This document shows, piece by piece, positions 6,763 to 12,482 of a stretch of DNA of 15,493 nucleotides. Source of the DNA: JAWBSP01 sp964632175. Lineage in GTDB: Archaea; Hadarchaeota; Hadarchaeia; Hadarchaeales; JAWBSP01. The notes beneath the pieces were generated by a model. It made no database searches, was not told the DNA's origin, and saw only the letters and a list, made by a program, of their open reading frames with translations. Both the position numbers and the translations under genes were made by a program. Numbering within the stretch: the first letter of the stretch is position 1; each line of letters begins with the position of its first letter. The stretch is taken from NCBI GenBank assembly GCA_964632175.1, contig CAZWBJ010000022.1, positions 1 to 15,493 on the forward strand. The letters run 5' to 3'.

Positions 6763-6772
6763 TTTAAAAATA
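6763..6772 (+). promoter_or_regulatory. TATA-like box of the small HTH gene
   Basis: TTTAAAAATA lies 17-26 nt before ATG 6789, immediately after the relic nadA stop. Spacing matches other boxes in the window and favours ATG 6789 over GTG 6786. Confidence 0.55.
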
Positions 6773-6788
6773 CCTGTCAATATAAGTG

Positions 6789-7019
6789 ATGCCGCGAAAG
6801 AAAGTGACTCCAGAGTTGATAAAAAAAATGAAGGAACTCCGGGCTCAGGGATGGCCGTACCAGAAAATTGCGGCCAAACTCGGGCTCAGCGTAATGACCG
6901 TTTACAATAACCTAAAGAAAGCTGAAGCCGAGAAACCGAAGGAAGAGGTAGCCGAGGAGAAGAAAGAGGAAGAAAAGAAGGAGAAGAAAAGCTTCTTCAG
7001 AAGGCTCTTCGGCAAGTAA
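6789..7019 (+). CDS. Small helix-turn-helix protein with charged linker and amphipathic C-terminus
   Basis: This encodes 76 residues. Residues about 6-42 form a resolvase/Hin-type helix-turn-helix (TPELIKKMKELRAQGWPYQK, then IAAKLGLSVMTVYNNLKKAE). Then comes a Lys/Glu-rich linker of about 24 residues (43-66) and a short basic-aromatic end, KSFFRRLFGK. The HTH suggests DNA binding. The long charged linker probably forms a single helix or stays disordered. The FFRRLFG tail could touch membrane lipid or a partner protein, which is inference. No metal site or enzyme motif is seen. ATG 6789 is preferred to the in-frame GTG 6786 because of the TATA spacing. It stands alone, following the nadA relic and preceding the repeat region. 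The target is unknown. Confidence 0.8.
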   Translation: MPRKKVTPELIKKMKELRAQGWPYQKIAAKLGLSVMTVYNNLKKAEAEKPKEEVAEEKKEEEKKEKKSFFRRLFGK

Positions 7020-7118
7020 CCGCTAACCAAACGATTATAAGCTTTCTCCATGGCATCGTATCGTCGTGGAATACGCAACATCAGAGAGAATCACTACACT
7101 CCTCGAGATTATACATCT

Positions 7119-7239
7119 GCTGGCTTATTCGACGGAACCGTCGCAGTTTGTGCACACGTGTGCAGTCGGCTGGCTTCTTCCATCGCTAACTTTTGTGCGC
7201 AGAGGCGGAACATGGCGATTAGTGCACACGTGTGCAGTC
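7119..7239. repeat. Imperfect direct repeats with two identical 14-bp palindromes
   Basis: The 18-mer GTGCACACGTGTGCAGTC occurs at 7150-7167 and 7222-7239, same orientation. Each contains the perfect 14-bp palindrome TGCACACGTGTGCA (7151-7164 and 7223-7236; centre spacing 72 bp). Similarity extends upstream to a shared CGGAAC (7133-7138 and 7206-7211), giving two ~35-bp imperfect copies. A second repeat, GCTGGCTTnTTC, occurs at 7119-7130 and 7169-7180 (50-bp offset), and a degenerate TGTGCGCA sits between at 7194-7201. The copies overlap in a staggered way. Possible meanings are operators for a dimeric regulator, remains of a small mobile element, or iteron-like sites. None can be chosen from sequence alone. 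Confidence 0.7.
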
Positions 7240-7368
7240 ACTCTCCACTTTGAACCACTTGAGATCCCGCCCCTCGAAACGTTTCAGTAACTCAACAAGA
7301 GAGCGGAGCATTTTTTCCTCCACAAGGTATACCGAGCCGCCGATCCTGATCCAGCATATAATCCGCAA
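7219..7368 (-). CDS. Possible 49-residue small protein
   Basis: A short frame from TTG 7368-7366 to TAA 7221-7219 reads as a plausible protein: hydrophobic start MRIICWIRIGGSVYL, then an amphipathic helix with repeated Leu/Glu/Lys (about 16-33), then a charged end DLKWFKVESDCTRVH. An in-frame TAG sits directly before the TTG, so it cannot extend. A good TATA-like octamer (TTTTATAT) lies at 7387-7394, 19-26 nt upstream, the same spacing as the recognised genes here. The 3' end runs into the second palindrome, so the last codons are part of the repeat. I do not recognise the family. It may be a real small gene, a truncated relic, or chance. An opposing frame (GTG 7066 to 7290) competes for the same DNA but has poorer promoter spacing. 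Confidence 0.4.
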   Translation of the reverse strand: MRIICWIRIGGSVYLVEEKMLRSLVELLKRFEGRDLKWFKVESDCTRVH

Positions 7369-7386
7369 CTAACCCAACGAAATCGC

Positions 7387-7394
7387 ATATAAAA
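7387..7394 (-). promoter_or_regulatory. TATA-like box before the 49-residue frame
   Basis: TTTTATAT on the minus strand, 19-26 nt upstream of TTG 7368. A further A/T-rich tract lies at 7411-7426. Both are between the small frame and the end of the RAM genes. Confidence 0.4.
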
Positions 7395-7438
7395 TGCAGT
7401 CCGATGTTATGAGATTTATATAATATTACCCTTCTAAA

Positions 7439-7816
7439 TTACAGACCGTAAGTTATTACTCGGGCACCAAATGCGCAAAGCTTGAGCTGCCTACACCCTC
7501 TGCACAGATTATACAATTCCTCAAACTTGGCCGCCCTTTCCAGCTCCTGCGCTCGCTCGCAGGCGTCGACCCTGAAGGTTCTGGCCGTCCCGAAAGCCAG
7601 CAACGTGAGGGTCCTGGTGATGCCTTTTATTCCCTGGATTTTTTGTGGGACAATTTTTGACAGATCCTCAAAAGACTTCGCCTCTATCTTTGCCACGATG
7701 GAATAGGGCCCAGCAACGGAATAGGCCTCCACCACCTCCTCCAAGGACTGAAGTTTATCCAAGACCTCACCAATCTTTCCGATTTCCGTTTCAATGAGGA
7801 CGAAGGCAACGGGCAT
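7439..7816 (-). CDS. Stand-alone RAM (Lrp/AsnC ligand-binding) protein with Cys-rich C-terminal tail
   Basis: This is a 125-residue protein. Residues 1-76 are a RAM/SraM-type domain, the ligand-binding half of Lrp/AsnC regulators, without any helix-turn-helix: strand-rich start AFVLIET, a central VEAYSVAGPYSIVAKIEA, and IKGITRTLTLLAF at the end. RAM domains bind amino acids and assemble into dimers and larger rings. The tail (77-125) is unusual: Cys86, then an EL-rich helix, then Cys105-x2-Cys108-x5-Cys114. Four cysteines in 29 residues suggest a bound metal, an iron-sulfur cluster or redox disulfides; this is inference. The start ATG overlaps the stop of the upstream RAM gene by one base (TAATG), so translation is likely coupled. 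It is the last gene of the trpB2 set. Confidence 0.85.
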   Translation of the reverse strand: MPVAFVLIETEIGKIGEVLDKLQSLEEVVEAYSVAGPYSIVAKIEAKSFEDLSKIVPQKIQGIKGITRTLTLLAFGTARTFRVDACERAQELERAAKFEELYNLCRGCRQLKLCAFGARVITYGL

Positions 7817-8049
7817 TATTCAAAGGCGAAGAGGGTGAGGGTGTTTCTGATTCCCTCCAGCTTGTGGATTCCCTCCGTCACCGTCTGAGCGACCGTCTCA
7901 AACTTTTCAGCCACGATCTTAACCAAGATATCGTGGGGTCCGGCCACCAAATACGCCTCCGCCACTCCGGGTAGCGTCCTTATCTTTTTACACAACTCCA
8001 CCGCCTTGCCAGTTTCCACCTGCACCAGCACGAACGCCACTACCATCAT
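7816..8049 (-). CDS. Stand-alone RAM (Lrp/AsnC ligand-binding) domain protein
   Basis: This is a 77-residue single RAM domain with the pattern AFVLVQVETGKA, VAEAYLVAGPHDILVKIVAE, and a closing IRNTLTLFAFE. It has no DNA-binding part, so it cannot act as an Lrp repressor on its own. It more likely senses an amino acid, or modulates an enzyme or a full-length Lrp partner by mixed assembly. ATG codons at 8049 and 8046 are both possible and overlap the trpB2 stop (ATGATG over TGA), so ribosomes probably re-initiate from trpB2. The neighbouring downstream RAM gene is a diverged copy with an added Cys-rich tail, pointing to duplication. Co-transcription with trpB2 makes tryptophan or a related aromatic amino acid the natural candidate ligand. 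Confidence 0.88.
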   Translation of the reverse strand: MMVVAFVLVQVETGKAVELCKKIRTLPGVAEAYLVAGPHDILVKIVAEKFETVAQTVTEGIHKLEGIRNTLTLFAFE

Positions 8050-9398
8050 TTCACCTTCGGTATCTTCGCTAGGGCCTCTTTTATGGCTTCCTCCGGCAAT
8101 TCATAGTCGACCAACTTTTTCCTGAGGAAGGCATCCCAAGCCGCCAGATCCAACAGCCCGTGCCCAGAATTGTTGAAGAGAATGACCTTCTCCTCCCCCC
8201 TCTCCCTGCACCGGATGGCCTCCTCCACCACCGCCTTAACCGCGTGGGCCGTTTCCGGAGCCACCACAAACCCTTCCGCGCGGGCAAAGATCCTAGCCGC
8301 CTCAAAAACCTCGTTCTGGTGATATGCCACCGCCTCCATGTATCCCTCCTTGGTGAGCTTGCAGAGGAGCGGTGCATCACCGTGATATCTGAGCCCCCCG
8401 GCGTGAATGGGAGCGGGGATGAAAGTATGGCCCAGCGTGTACATCTTGAGCAGGGGGGTCATCCTCGCCGCGTCCCCGAAATCGTAGGTGTAAATCCCCC
8501 TCGTGAGGGTGGGGCAGGCCTTCGGCTCGCAGGAGATGGCCCTCAGCCCGGGTTTCTTCCCGGTCAGTTTGTCCGCCAAGAAGGGGAAAGACAGGCCGGC
8601 AAAGTTGCTCCCCCCTCCCACGCAGCCCACGAGGATATCTGGATACTCACCAATCTTCTCGAGCTGGGCTTTGGCCTCCAGACCCACTACCGTCTGGTGG
8701 AGCAACACATGGTTCAGCACGCTGCCCAGCGAATACTTGGTGTTCGGGTGAGTCACCGCGTCCTCGATGGCCTCGGAAATGGCAATCCCCAGAGAGCCGG
8801 GACAGTTGGGATCCTCCTGCAGAACCTTTCTCCCGAACTGGGTCCTGTCGCTGGGGCTCGGGATGCACTCCGCCCCCCAAGTTTCCATGAGAATCCTCCG
8901 GTAGGGCTTCTGCTCGTAGCTTGCCCTGACCATGTAAACGGTGCACTTCATGTCGAAGAGCATGGTGGCGAAGGAAAGAGCACTGCCCCATTGCCCTGCC
9001 CCCGTTTCGGTGGTCAGCCTCTCGATCCCCTCCTTCTTGTTAAAGTAAGCCTGGGCCACGGAGGTGTTGGGCTTGTGGCTACCGGGAGGGCTCACCCCCT
9101 CCCACTTGTAGTAAATCCTAGCGGGAGTCTTCAGGGCTCTTTCAAGTCGCTCAGCGCGGTAGAGTGGAGTCGGTCTCCAGATCCTGTAGATCTCCCTCAC
9201 CTCCTCCGGGATGGGGATCCACCGCTCGGTGCTGATCTCCTGCTGTATGAGGGACTTCGGAAAAACCGGCTCCAAGTCCTTCGGATTTATGGGTTCACCC
9301 GTGGCTGGGTTGAGGGGAGGATCGAGGGGGGAGGGGAGGTCGGCCTGGATGTTGTACCAGTACTTTGGAATTTCCTCCTCGCTCAGCAGGATCTTCAT
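8046..9398 (-). CDS. trpB2: TrpB2-type tryptophan synthase beta chain
   Basis: This 450-residue PLP enzyme of fold type II belongs to the TrpB2 (TrpB-like, TIGR01415) branch, which is longer than TrpB1 (about 400 residues). The PLP lysine is Lys109 in GSHKPNT. The catalytic ETGAGQWG stretch is at 131-138, the phosphate-binding GGGSN at 261-265, and the C-terminal FNNSGHGLLD at 408-417. It should make L-tryptophan from indole and a serine-type donor; a Sulfolobus TrpB2 is reported to prefer O-phosphoserine. No trpA is visible, as expected for TrpB2, which lacks several TrpA-contact features. ATG 9398-9396 is the start, with a TATA-like box at 9417-9424 and no Shine-Dalgarno. Two RAM genes follow with overlapping starts, and a LysE-type exporter diverges from the same gap. 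Confidence 0.94.
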   Translation of the reverse strand: MKILLSEEEIPKYWYNIQADLPSPLDPPLNPATGEPINPKDLEPVFPKSLIQQEISTERWIPIPEEVREIYRIWRPTPLYRAERLERALKTPARIYYKWEGVSPPGSHKPNTSVAQAYFNKKEGIERLTTETGAGQWGSALSFATMLFDMKCTVYMVRASYEQKPYRRILMETWGAECIPSPSDRTQFGRKVLQEDPNCPGSLGIAISEAIEDAVTHPNTKYSLGSVLNHVLLHQTVVGLEAKAQLEKIGEYPDILVGCVGGGSNFAGLSFPFLADKLTGKKPGLRAISCEPKACPTLTRGIYTYDFGDAARMTPLLKMYTLGHTFIPAPIHAGGLRYHGDAPLLCKLTKEGYMEAVAYHQNEVFEAARIFARAEGFVVAPETAHAVKAVVEEAIRCRERGEEKVILFNNSGHGLLDLAAWDAFLRKKLVDYELPEEAIKEALAKIPKVK

Positions 9399-9416
9399 CC
9401 GAAGAGTGTCGAAGAC

Positions 9417-9424
9417 ATTTTTAA
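9417..9424. promoter_or_regulatory. Shared TATA-like box between trpB2 and the LysE-type gene
   Basis: The 49-bp gap holds one A/T octamer: TTAAAAAT on the minus strand, 19-26 nt before the trpB2 ATG, and ATTTTTAA on the plus strand, 24-31 nt before the exporter ATG at 9448. It may serve both directions. Both messages would be leaderless or nearly so. Confidence 0.5.
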
Positions 9425-9447
9425 CCCTTGCTGTTCACTTTTGTGCA

Positions 9448-10065
9448 ATGGAGCCCTTGGCTTTTTTACCGATGGGTCTGGTGGTGGGCCTCTCCGGCTC
9501 GCTCCTCCCGGGGCCCATGCTGGCATACACGGCGACCAAGTCCCTCTCTGACGGGTCGGGGGTGGGACCGAGAGTAGTGGCAGGTCACCTCTTGACAGAG
9601 GCCTTCTACCTCTCTCTTTTTGCCCTAGGTCTGAGAACGGTCTTCGAACAGCCCTCCGTGGAAACCCTCTTGAAGGCGATTGGCGGGGCCCTCCTTCTCC
9701 TGCTGGGCCTCCTCGGCTTTCGCGCCCTGCGGAAGAAACTTGAAACCGCCTCCCCCCATGCCCTCTCCATTCACCCGGCAACGGCGGGGGTCCTCCTGAG
9801 TAGCATCCTGAACCCCACCGTTCCGCTCTGGTGGGTGGGCATCGGTTTCTCCAACTTGCTTGTCGCCTACGAGCTCGCACGGGTGGCCGGGATCGTGTTC
9901 TGGCTGGTTGGGCACTCTCTCTCAGATATCCTCTGGTTCTGCTCCGTATCTTTCCTATGCGGAAGGGGCAGGAGATTGGTGGGCACCGGTCTCCACCGTC
10001 TCCTCATCGCCATCTGCAGCGCTTTCCCGGTCGGCTGGGGCCTCTTTCTCCTAATCAGCCTGTGA
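9448..10065 (+). CDS. LysE/RhtB-family amino-acid exporter
   Basis: This is a 205-residue membrane protein with about six hydrophobic helices, the usual size for LysE/RhtB exporters. The N-terminal helix has the family feature LSGSLLPGPMLAYT (15-28), followed by a conserved small-residue helix. The middle has a charged loop (ALRKKLETA), and a second-half motif ILNPTVPLWWVGIG carries the typical Asn-Pro and Trp residues. It likely exports an amino acid or similar small molecule; the substrate cannot be read. I chose ATG 9448, where the membrane protein begins. The frame is open further upstream over trpB2, but that portion is antisense shadow. The radical SAM gene follows 2 nt after its stop. 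Divergence from trpB2 hints at tryptophan or an aromatic compound, as inference. Confidence 0.87.
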   Translation: MEPLAFLPMGLVVGLSGSLLPGPMLAYTATKSLSDGSGVGPRVVAGHLLTEAFYLSLFALGLRTVFEQPSVETLLKAIGGALLLLLGLLGFRALRKKLETASPHALSIHPATAGVLLSSILNPTVPLWWVGIGFSNLLVAYELARVAGIVFWLVGHSLSDILWFCSVSFLCGRGRRLVGTGLHRLLIAICSAFPVGWGLFLLISL

Positions 10066-10067
10066 AG

Positions 10068-10826
10068 ATGAGAAAAGAAACGTACGACCCCTTACAGTTG
10101 GCCTCCCAAATCAAGCCGCTGGTCGGCAGGGGAAACCTCCGGCGGTACTACAGGCTTGCGAGGCCCGGAAGGTGGTACGGGGGAATCGCCACGGCCGACT
10201 GCTGCGGGTGCTGCCTCAAGTGCGTCTTTTGCTGGAGCGGACTTCCCAGGGACCGCCCTGAAATCGGAGAGTTATACGAGCCGGTGGAGGTCTTCCGGCA
10301 TCTGGATTCTTGTGCCTCCAAGCACGGATATGAACTCCTTAGGGTGAGCGGGAACGAGCCCACCCTTTGTCCGGAACATCTCCTCGAACTCCTGCAGCTG
10401 GTGGAGGACAGCAAATACCGCTTCATCCTGGAGACCAATGGGATTCTTATTGACAGAAACTACGCTCGCAGACTCTCGGGTTTCAGGAAGCTCCATGTGA
10501 GGGTCTCACTGAAGGGAACCACCGAGCAGGAATTTTCGAGGCTAACGGGCGCAACTCCTGCCTCCTTCAATCTGCAACTCTCCGCCCTGAGGCACCTGCT
10601 CAACGAGGGAGTATCCTGCCATCCAGCCGTGATGCTCTCCTTCAGCGAACCCGGGGGGCTGGAGGAGCTGAAGACGAAGCTGGCAGCCATCGACCCTAAA
10701 CTGCCTGGGCAACTGGAGGAGGAATACGTTTTCCTGTACCCCCATGTGTCCGAAAGACTCAAGAAGGCTGGATTGGTTCCCAAGATTTCCTACCGACCAG
10801 ATAGGATACCGTGCGAGCTCATCTAG
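10068..10826 (+). CDS. Radical SAM protein, function unknown
   Basis: This 252-residue protein has the radical SAM cluster motif Cys48-x3-Cys52-x2-Cys55 inside an unusually Cys-dense stretch (CCGCCLKCVFCW, six Cys within 45-55). It is preceded by YGGIATAD and followed by LRVSGNEPTL (an SAM-contacting GNEP motif) and FILETNGIL, then a HVRVSLKG strand. These are typical of an archaeal and anaerobe group of uncharacterised radical SAM enzymes near the MoaA/pyruvate-formate-lyase-activase type. No SPASM or other C-terminal domain is seen. The start ATG 10068 is 2 nt after the exporter stop, so the two genes form an operon. The open frame upstream of 10068 overlaps the exporter and is rejected. 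The last 8 bp overlap the convergent glycosyltransferase gene. Confidence 0.88.
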   Translation: MRKETYDPLQLASQIKPLVGRGNLRRYYRLARPGRWYGGIATADCCGCCLKCVFCWSGLPRDRPEIGELYEPVEVFRHLDSCASKHGYELLRVSGNEPTLCPEHLLELLQLVEDSKYRFILETNGILIDRNYARRLSGFRKLHVRVSLKGTTEQEFSRLTGATPASFNLQLSALRHLLNEGVSCHPAVMLSFSEPGGLEELKTKLAAIDPKLPGQLEEEYVFLYPHVSERLKKAGLVPKISYRPDRIPCELI

Positions 10827-11475
10827 CCAGTTTGAGGGAAAGTAGCCTGAGAAAGATCCTTATCCCGCTCAGAATGGTGGTTCCCTTCACCCTGGCGTGA
10901 GGCGGGTAATAGCAGGTGACCGGGGCCTCCTTCCATTTCAGACCAGCCTGCGAGAGGCGGAGGAGGATCTCTGAGGAGATTTCGTATCTTTCCCCCCTGA
11001 GTCTGAGTTCCCGCAGGGCTCTTCTGGACAGGGCCCGGCTGCCGGACTGGGAATCGGTGTATATTCCCGTGAGCAGGAAGGTGAGAACGTTGAGGACAAA
11101 GTTGCCAAACCTCTTGTGAAGGGGAATCCCCACCGACCTCCTGACCCCAATAACCACATCCGCCTCCCTCAGCCCCTCCACCAGCTTCCTCACATCCCTC
11201 ACCTCGTGCTGCCCGTCCGCATCGAAGGTTACCACCGCATCCGCTCCCAGCTGTAGGGCCCGTCCAAACCCCGTTCTGAGGGCAGCACCAAGCCCTAGAT
11301 TTCTGGAGTGGACGATGACCTCCGCACCCTTGCGCCTCGCTATCTCCGCCGTGCGATCAGAGGAACCGTCGTCCACCACCAGAAGGTTCCTCCAGCCCTC
11401 CAGTCGCAGGGAGTCAATTACCTTTCCTATATTTCTTTCCTCATTGTACGCCGGAATCACTATCCAGACCCTCAC
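10819..11475 (-). CDS. GT2-family glycosyltransferase (dolichol-phosphate sugar synthase type)
   Basis: This encodes a 218-residue GT-A-fold enzyme without membrane segments. Motifs are IPAYNEE at 7-13, VVDDGSSD at 33-40, RNLGLGAALRTGF at 58-70, the metal- and nucleotide-binding FDADGQH with DAD at 85-87, and DSQSGSRALSR (about 140-150), followed by YEISSEILLRL. These match the DPM1/DPG-synthase group, which moves mannose or glucose from a nucleotide sugar to a polyprenyl phosphate on the cytoplasmic side, feeding protein N-glycosylation or lipid glycosylation. Such soluble forms dock at the membrane. The start is GTG 11475-11473, and an A/T element AAATAA at 11497-11502 lies 22-27 nt upstream. 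The yjbQ-type gene diverges across an 86-bp gap. Sugar and acceptor are unknown. Confidence 0.9.
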   Translation of the reverse strand: MRVWIVIPAYNEERNIGKVIDSLRLEGWRNLLVVDDGSSDRTAEIARRKGAEVIVHSRNLGLGAALRTGFGRALQLGADAVVTFDADGQHEVRDVRKLVEGLREADVVIGVRRSVGIPLHKRFGNFVLNVLTFLLTGIYTDSQSGSRALSRRALRELRLRGERYEISSEILLRLSQAGLKWKEAPVTCYYPPHARVKGTTILSGIRIFLRLLSLKLAR

Positions 11476-11496
11476 ACACTGCTCGGAGTCTCAGCT

Positions 11497-11543
11497 TATT
11501 TCCCCGTCTGGGGCTGGCTGAAGTGGAACGACGGGCTAAATTT
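11497..11543. promoter_or_regulatory. Divergent promoter region, glycosyltransferase and yjbQ-type gene
   Basis: Two TATA-like elements lie in the 86-bp gap. AAATAA on the minus strand (11497-11502) is 22-27 nt before GTG 11475. CTAAATTT on the plus strand (11536-11543) is 19-26 nt before ATG 11562. A GGGAG at 11551-11555 is a possible ribosome site for the plus gene. Confidence 0.45.
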
Positions 11544-11561
11544 CTATTTTGGGAGATGGGG

Positions 11562-11972
11562 ATGAGGGTTTGGGTCAAGGAGCTCACCTTCTCCACGCAC
11601 CGGAGGAGGGAGGTGGTAGATATCACCGATGAGATCCTGAGAGCGGTGAGAGAGTCAGGGATCAAGAATGGGATTCTGCTGGTGCAGCTGCCCCACGCTA
11701 CGGCCTCGCTGGTGCTGAACGAGGGCGAGGAAGGGGTGAAGCAGGACCTCCTCAACAAGCTGGAGGAGCTCATCCCAACAGACGGGGGGTATTTACACGA
11801 CCAAATAGACGACAACGCTCATGCGCACCTGAAGGCGGCTATCTTAGGATCCTCCAAGGTCCTGCCTGTAGTGGACGGGAGGTTGGCAAGAGGGACCTGG
11901 CAGAATTTCCTAGTAGTGGAGGAGGACGGGCCCAGGAGCAGGAGGGTGGTGGTGCTGGTTATGGGTGAGTAG
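11562..11972 (+). CDS. YjbQ/UPF0047-family protein (secondary thiamine-phosphate synthase-like)
   Basis: This is a 136-residue single-domain protein of the YjbQ (UPF0047, TIGR00149) family, widespread in bacteria and archaea. Hallmarks visible are LPHATASLVLNEGE at 43-56 with His45, a HDQIDDNAHAHLKAAILGSS block (79-98, His79, His87, His89), then PVVDGRLARGTWQ (102-114). The histidines likely bind a metal. Members show weak thiamine-phosphate synthase activity in E. coli, but the true role is not settled. I chose ATG 11562, giving the usual length and start (VWVKELTFST); ATG 11556 would add two residues, and the frame continues further upstream without support. A TATA-like box and GGGAG precede it. 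The exonuclease-like gene starts right at its stop codon. Confidence 0.87.
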   Translation: MRVWVKELTFSTHRRREVVDITDEILRAVRESGIKNGILLVQLPHATASLVLNEGEEGVKQDLLNKLEELIPTDGGYLHDQIDDNAHAHLKAAILGSSKVLPVVDGRLARGTWQNFLVVEEDGPRSRRVVVLVMGE

Positions 11973-12482
11973 ATGGACGTATACCTAGACATAGAAACCA
12001 CGGGAAAACGGGCGGATGAGGGGATGGTGGTAGTCATCGGACTCTGGAAGGGAAGACCCCTGTTCAGAACCTGTCTGAACCCCAGGGAGGAGAGAGAAGC
12101 ACTGGAGTGGCTGTGCCGACAGCTTGAAGGGGTGACCCGCGTGATAACATGGTTCGGCTCGGGTTTCGACCTCCCCTTCCTCAACGCTAGGGCCGCCCTG
12201 CACAGAGTGGACCTGAAGACTCTCAATGGAATATACAACCTTGACCTCTACGATTGGTGCCGCAGGAACCTCCTCCTCTCGAGCTACAGCCTAGAGTCCG
12301 TGGCCAAGTTCCTCGGGCTGGAGAGGAAGGTGCCGTTTGAGGGGGGCGATGTGGGGGCCCTCTTCAAGCTTGCTGTATCTGGCGACAGGAGGGCGCTAGG
12401 CAGAGTCGTCGAGCACTGCAGGGAGGACCTTTATCTACTGCGCGAAATTCACAGGAGGCTCTCCAATACCCTGCAACTCTGA
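11973..12482 (+). CDS. RNase H-fold 3'-5' exonuclease-like protein (DEDDh type)
   Basis: This 169-residue protein is predicted to have an RNase H-like exonuclease fold (YprB/RNase_H_2-like). Expected acidic residues are present: Asp6 and Glu8 in YLDIETTG, Asp66 in FGSGFDLPFLNARA, and Asp152 in HCREDLYLL, where His148-x3-Asp152 matches the HxxxD form of the DEDD superfamily. A Leu-Glu-Ser-Val-Ala-Lys segment near 107-112 followed by FLGLERK also fits archaeal and bacterial members. It should cut DNA or RNA from 3' ends using two metal ions; the substrate is unknown. ATG directly follows the TAG of the yjbQ-type gene, so they form a two-gene operon. The 3' 48 bp overlap the convergent KH-protein gene. 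Confidence 0.85.
   Translation: MDVYLDIETTGKRADEGMVVVIGLWKGRPLFRTCLNPREEREALEWLCRQLEGVTRVITWFGSGFDLPFLNARAALHRVDLKTLNGIYNLDLYDWCRRNLLLSSYSLESVAKFLGLERKVPFEGGDVGALFKLAVSGDRRALGRVVEHCREDLYLLREIHRRLSNTLQL

Noticed and set aside
7119..7239. CRISPR array.
   Set aside because: Only two main copies, palindromic core, unequal spacing, overlapping repeat families and no cas genes.
7066..7290. Plus-strand frame of 74 residues starting GTG over the repeat region.
   Set aside because: TATAA at 7035-7040 is 26-31 nt before it, a poorer fit than the opposing frame. The repeat is translated twice within it, and the composition does not look protein-like.
9211..9447. Upstream extension of the exporter frame.
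   Set aside because: It is antisense to trpB2 and has no membrane or family features before ATG 9448.
8160..9551. Long plus-strand open frame (463 residues).
   Set aside because: Shadow of trpB2 in GC-rich DNA; the translation is rich in Pro, Arg, His and Gly without domain features.
9831..10067. Upstream extension of the radical SAM frame.
   Set aside because: It overlaps the exporter in another frame; the protein begins naturally at ATG 10068.
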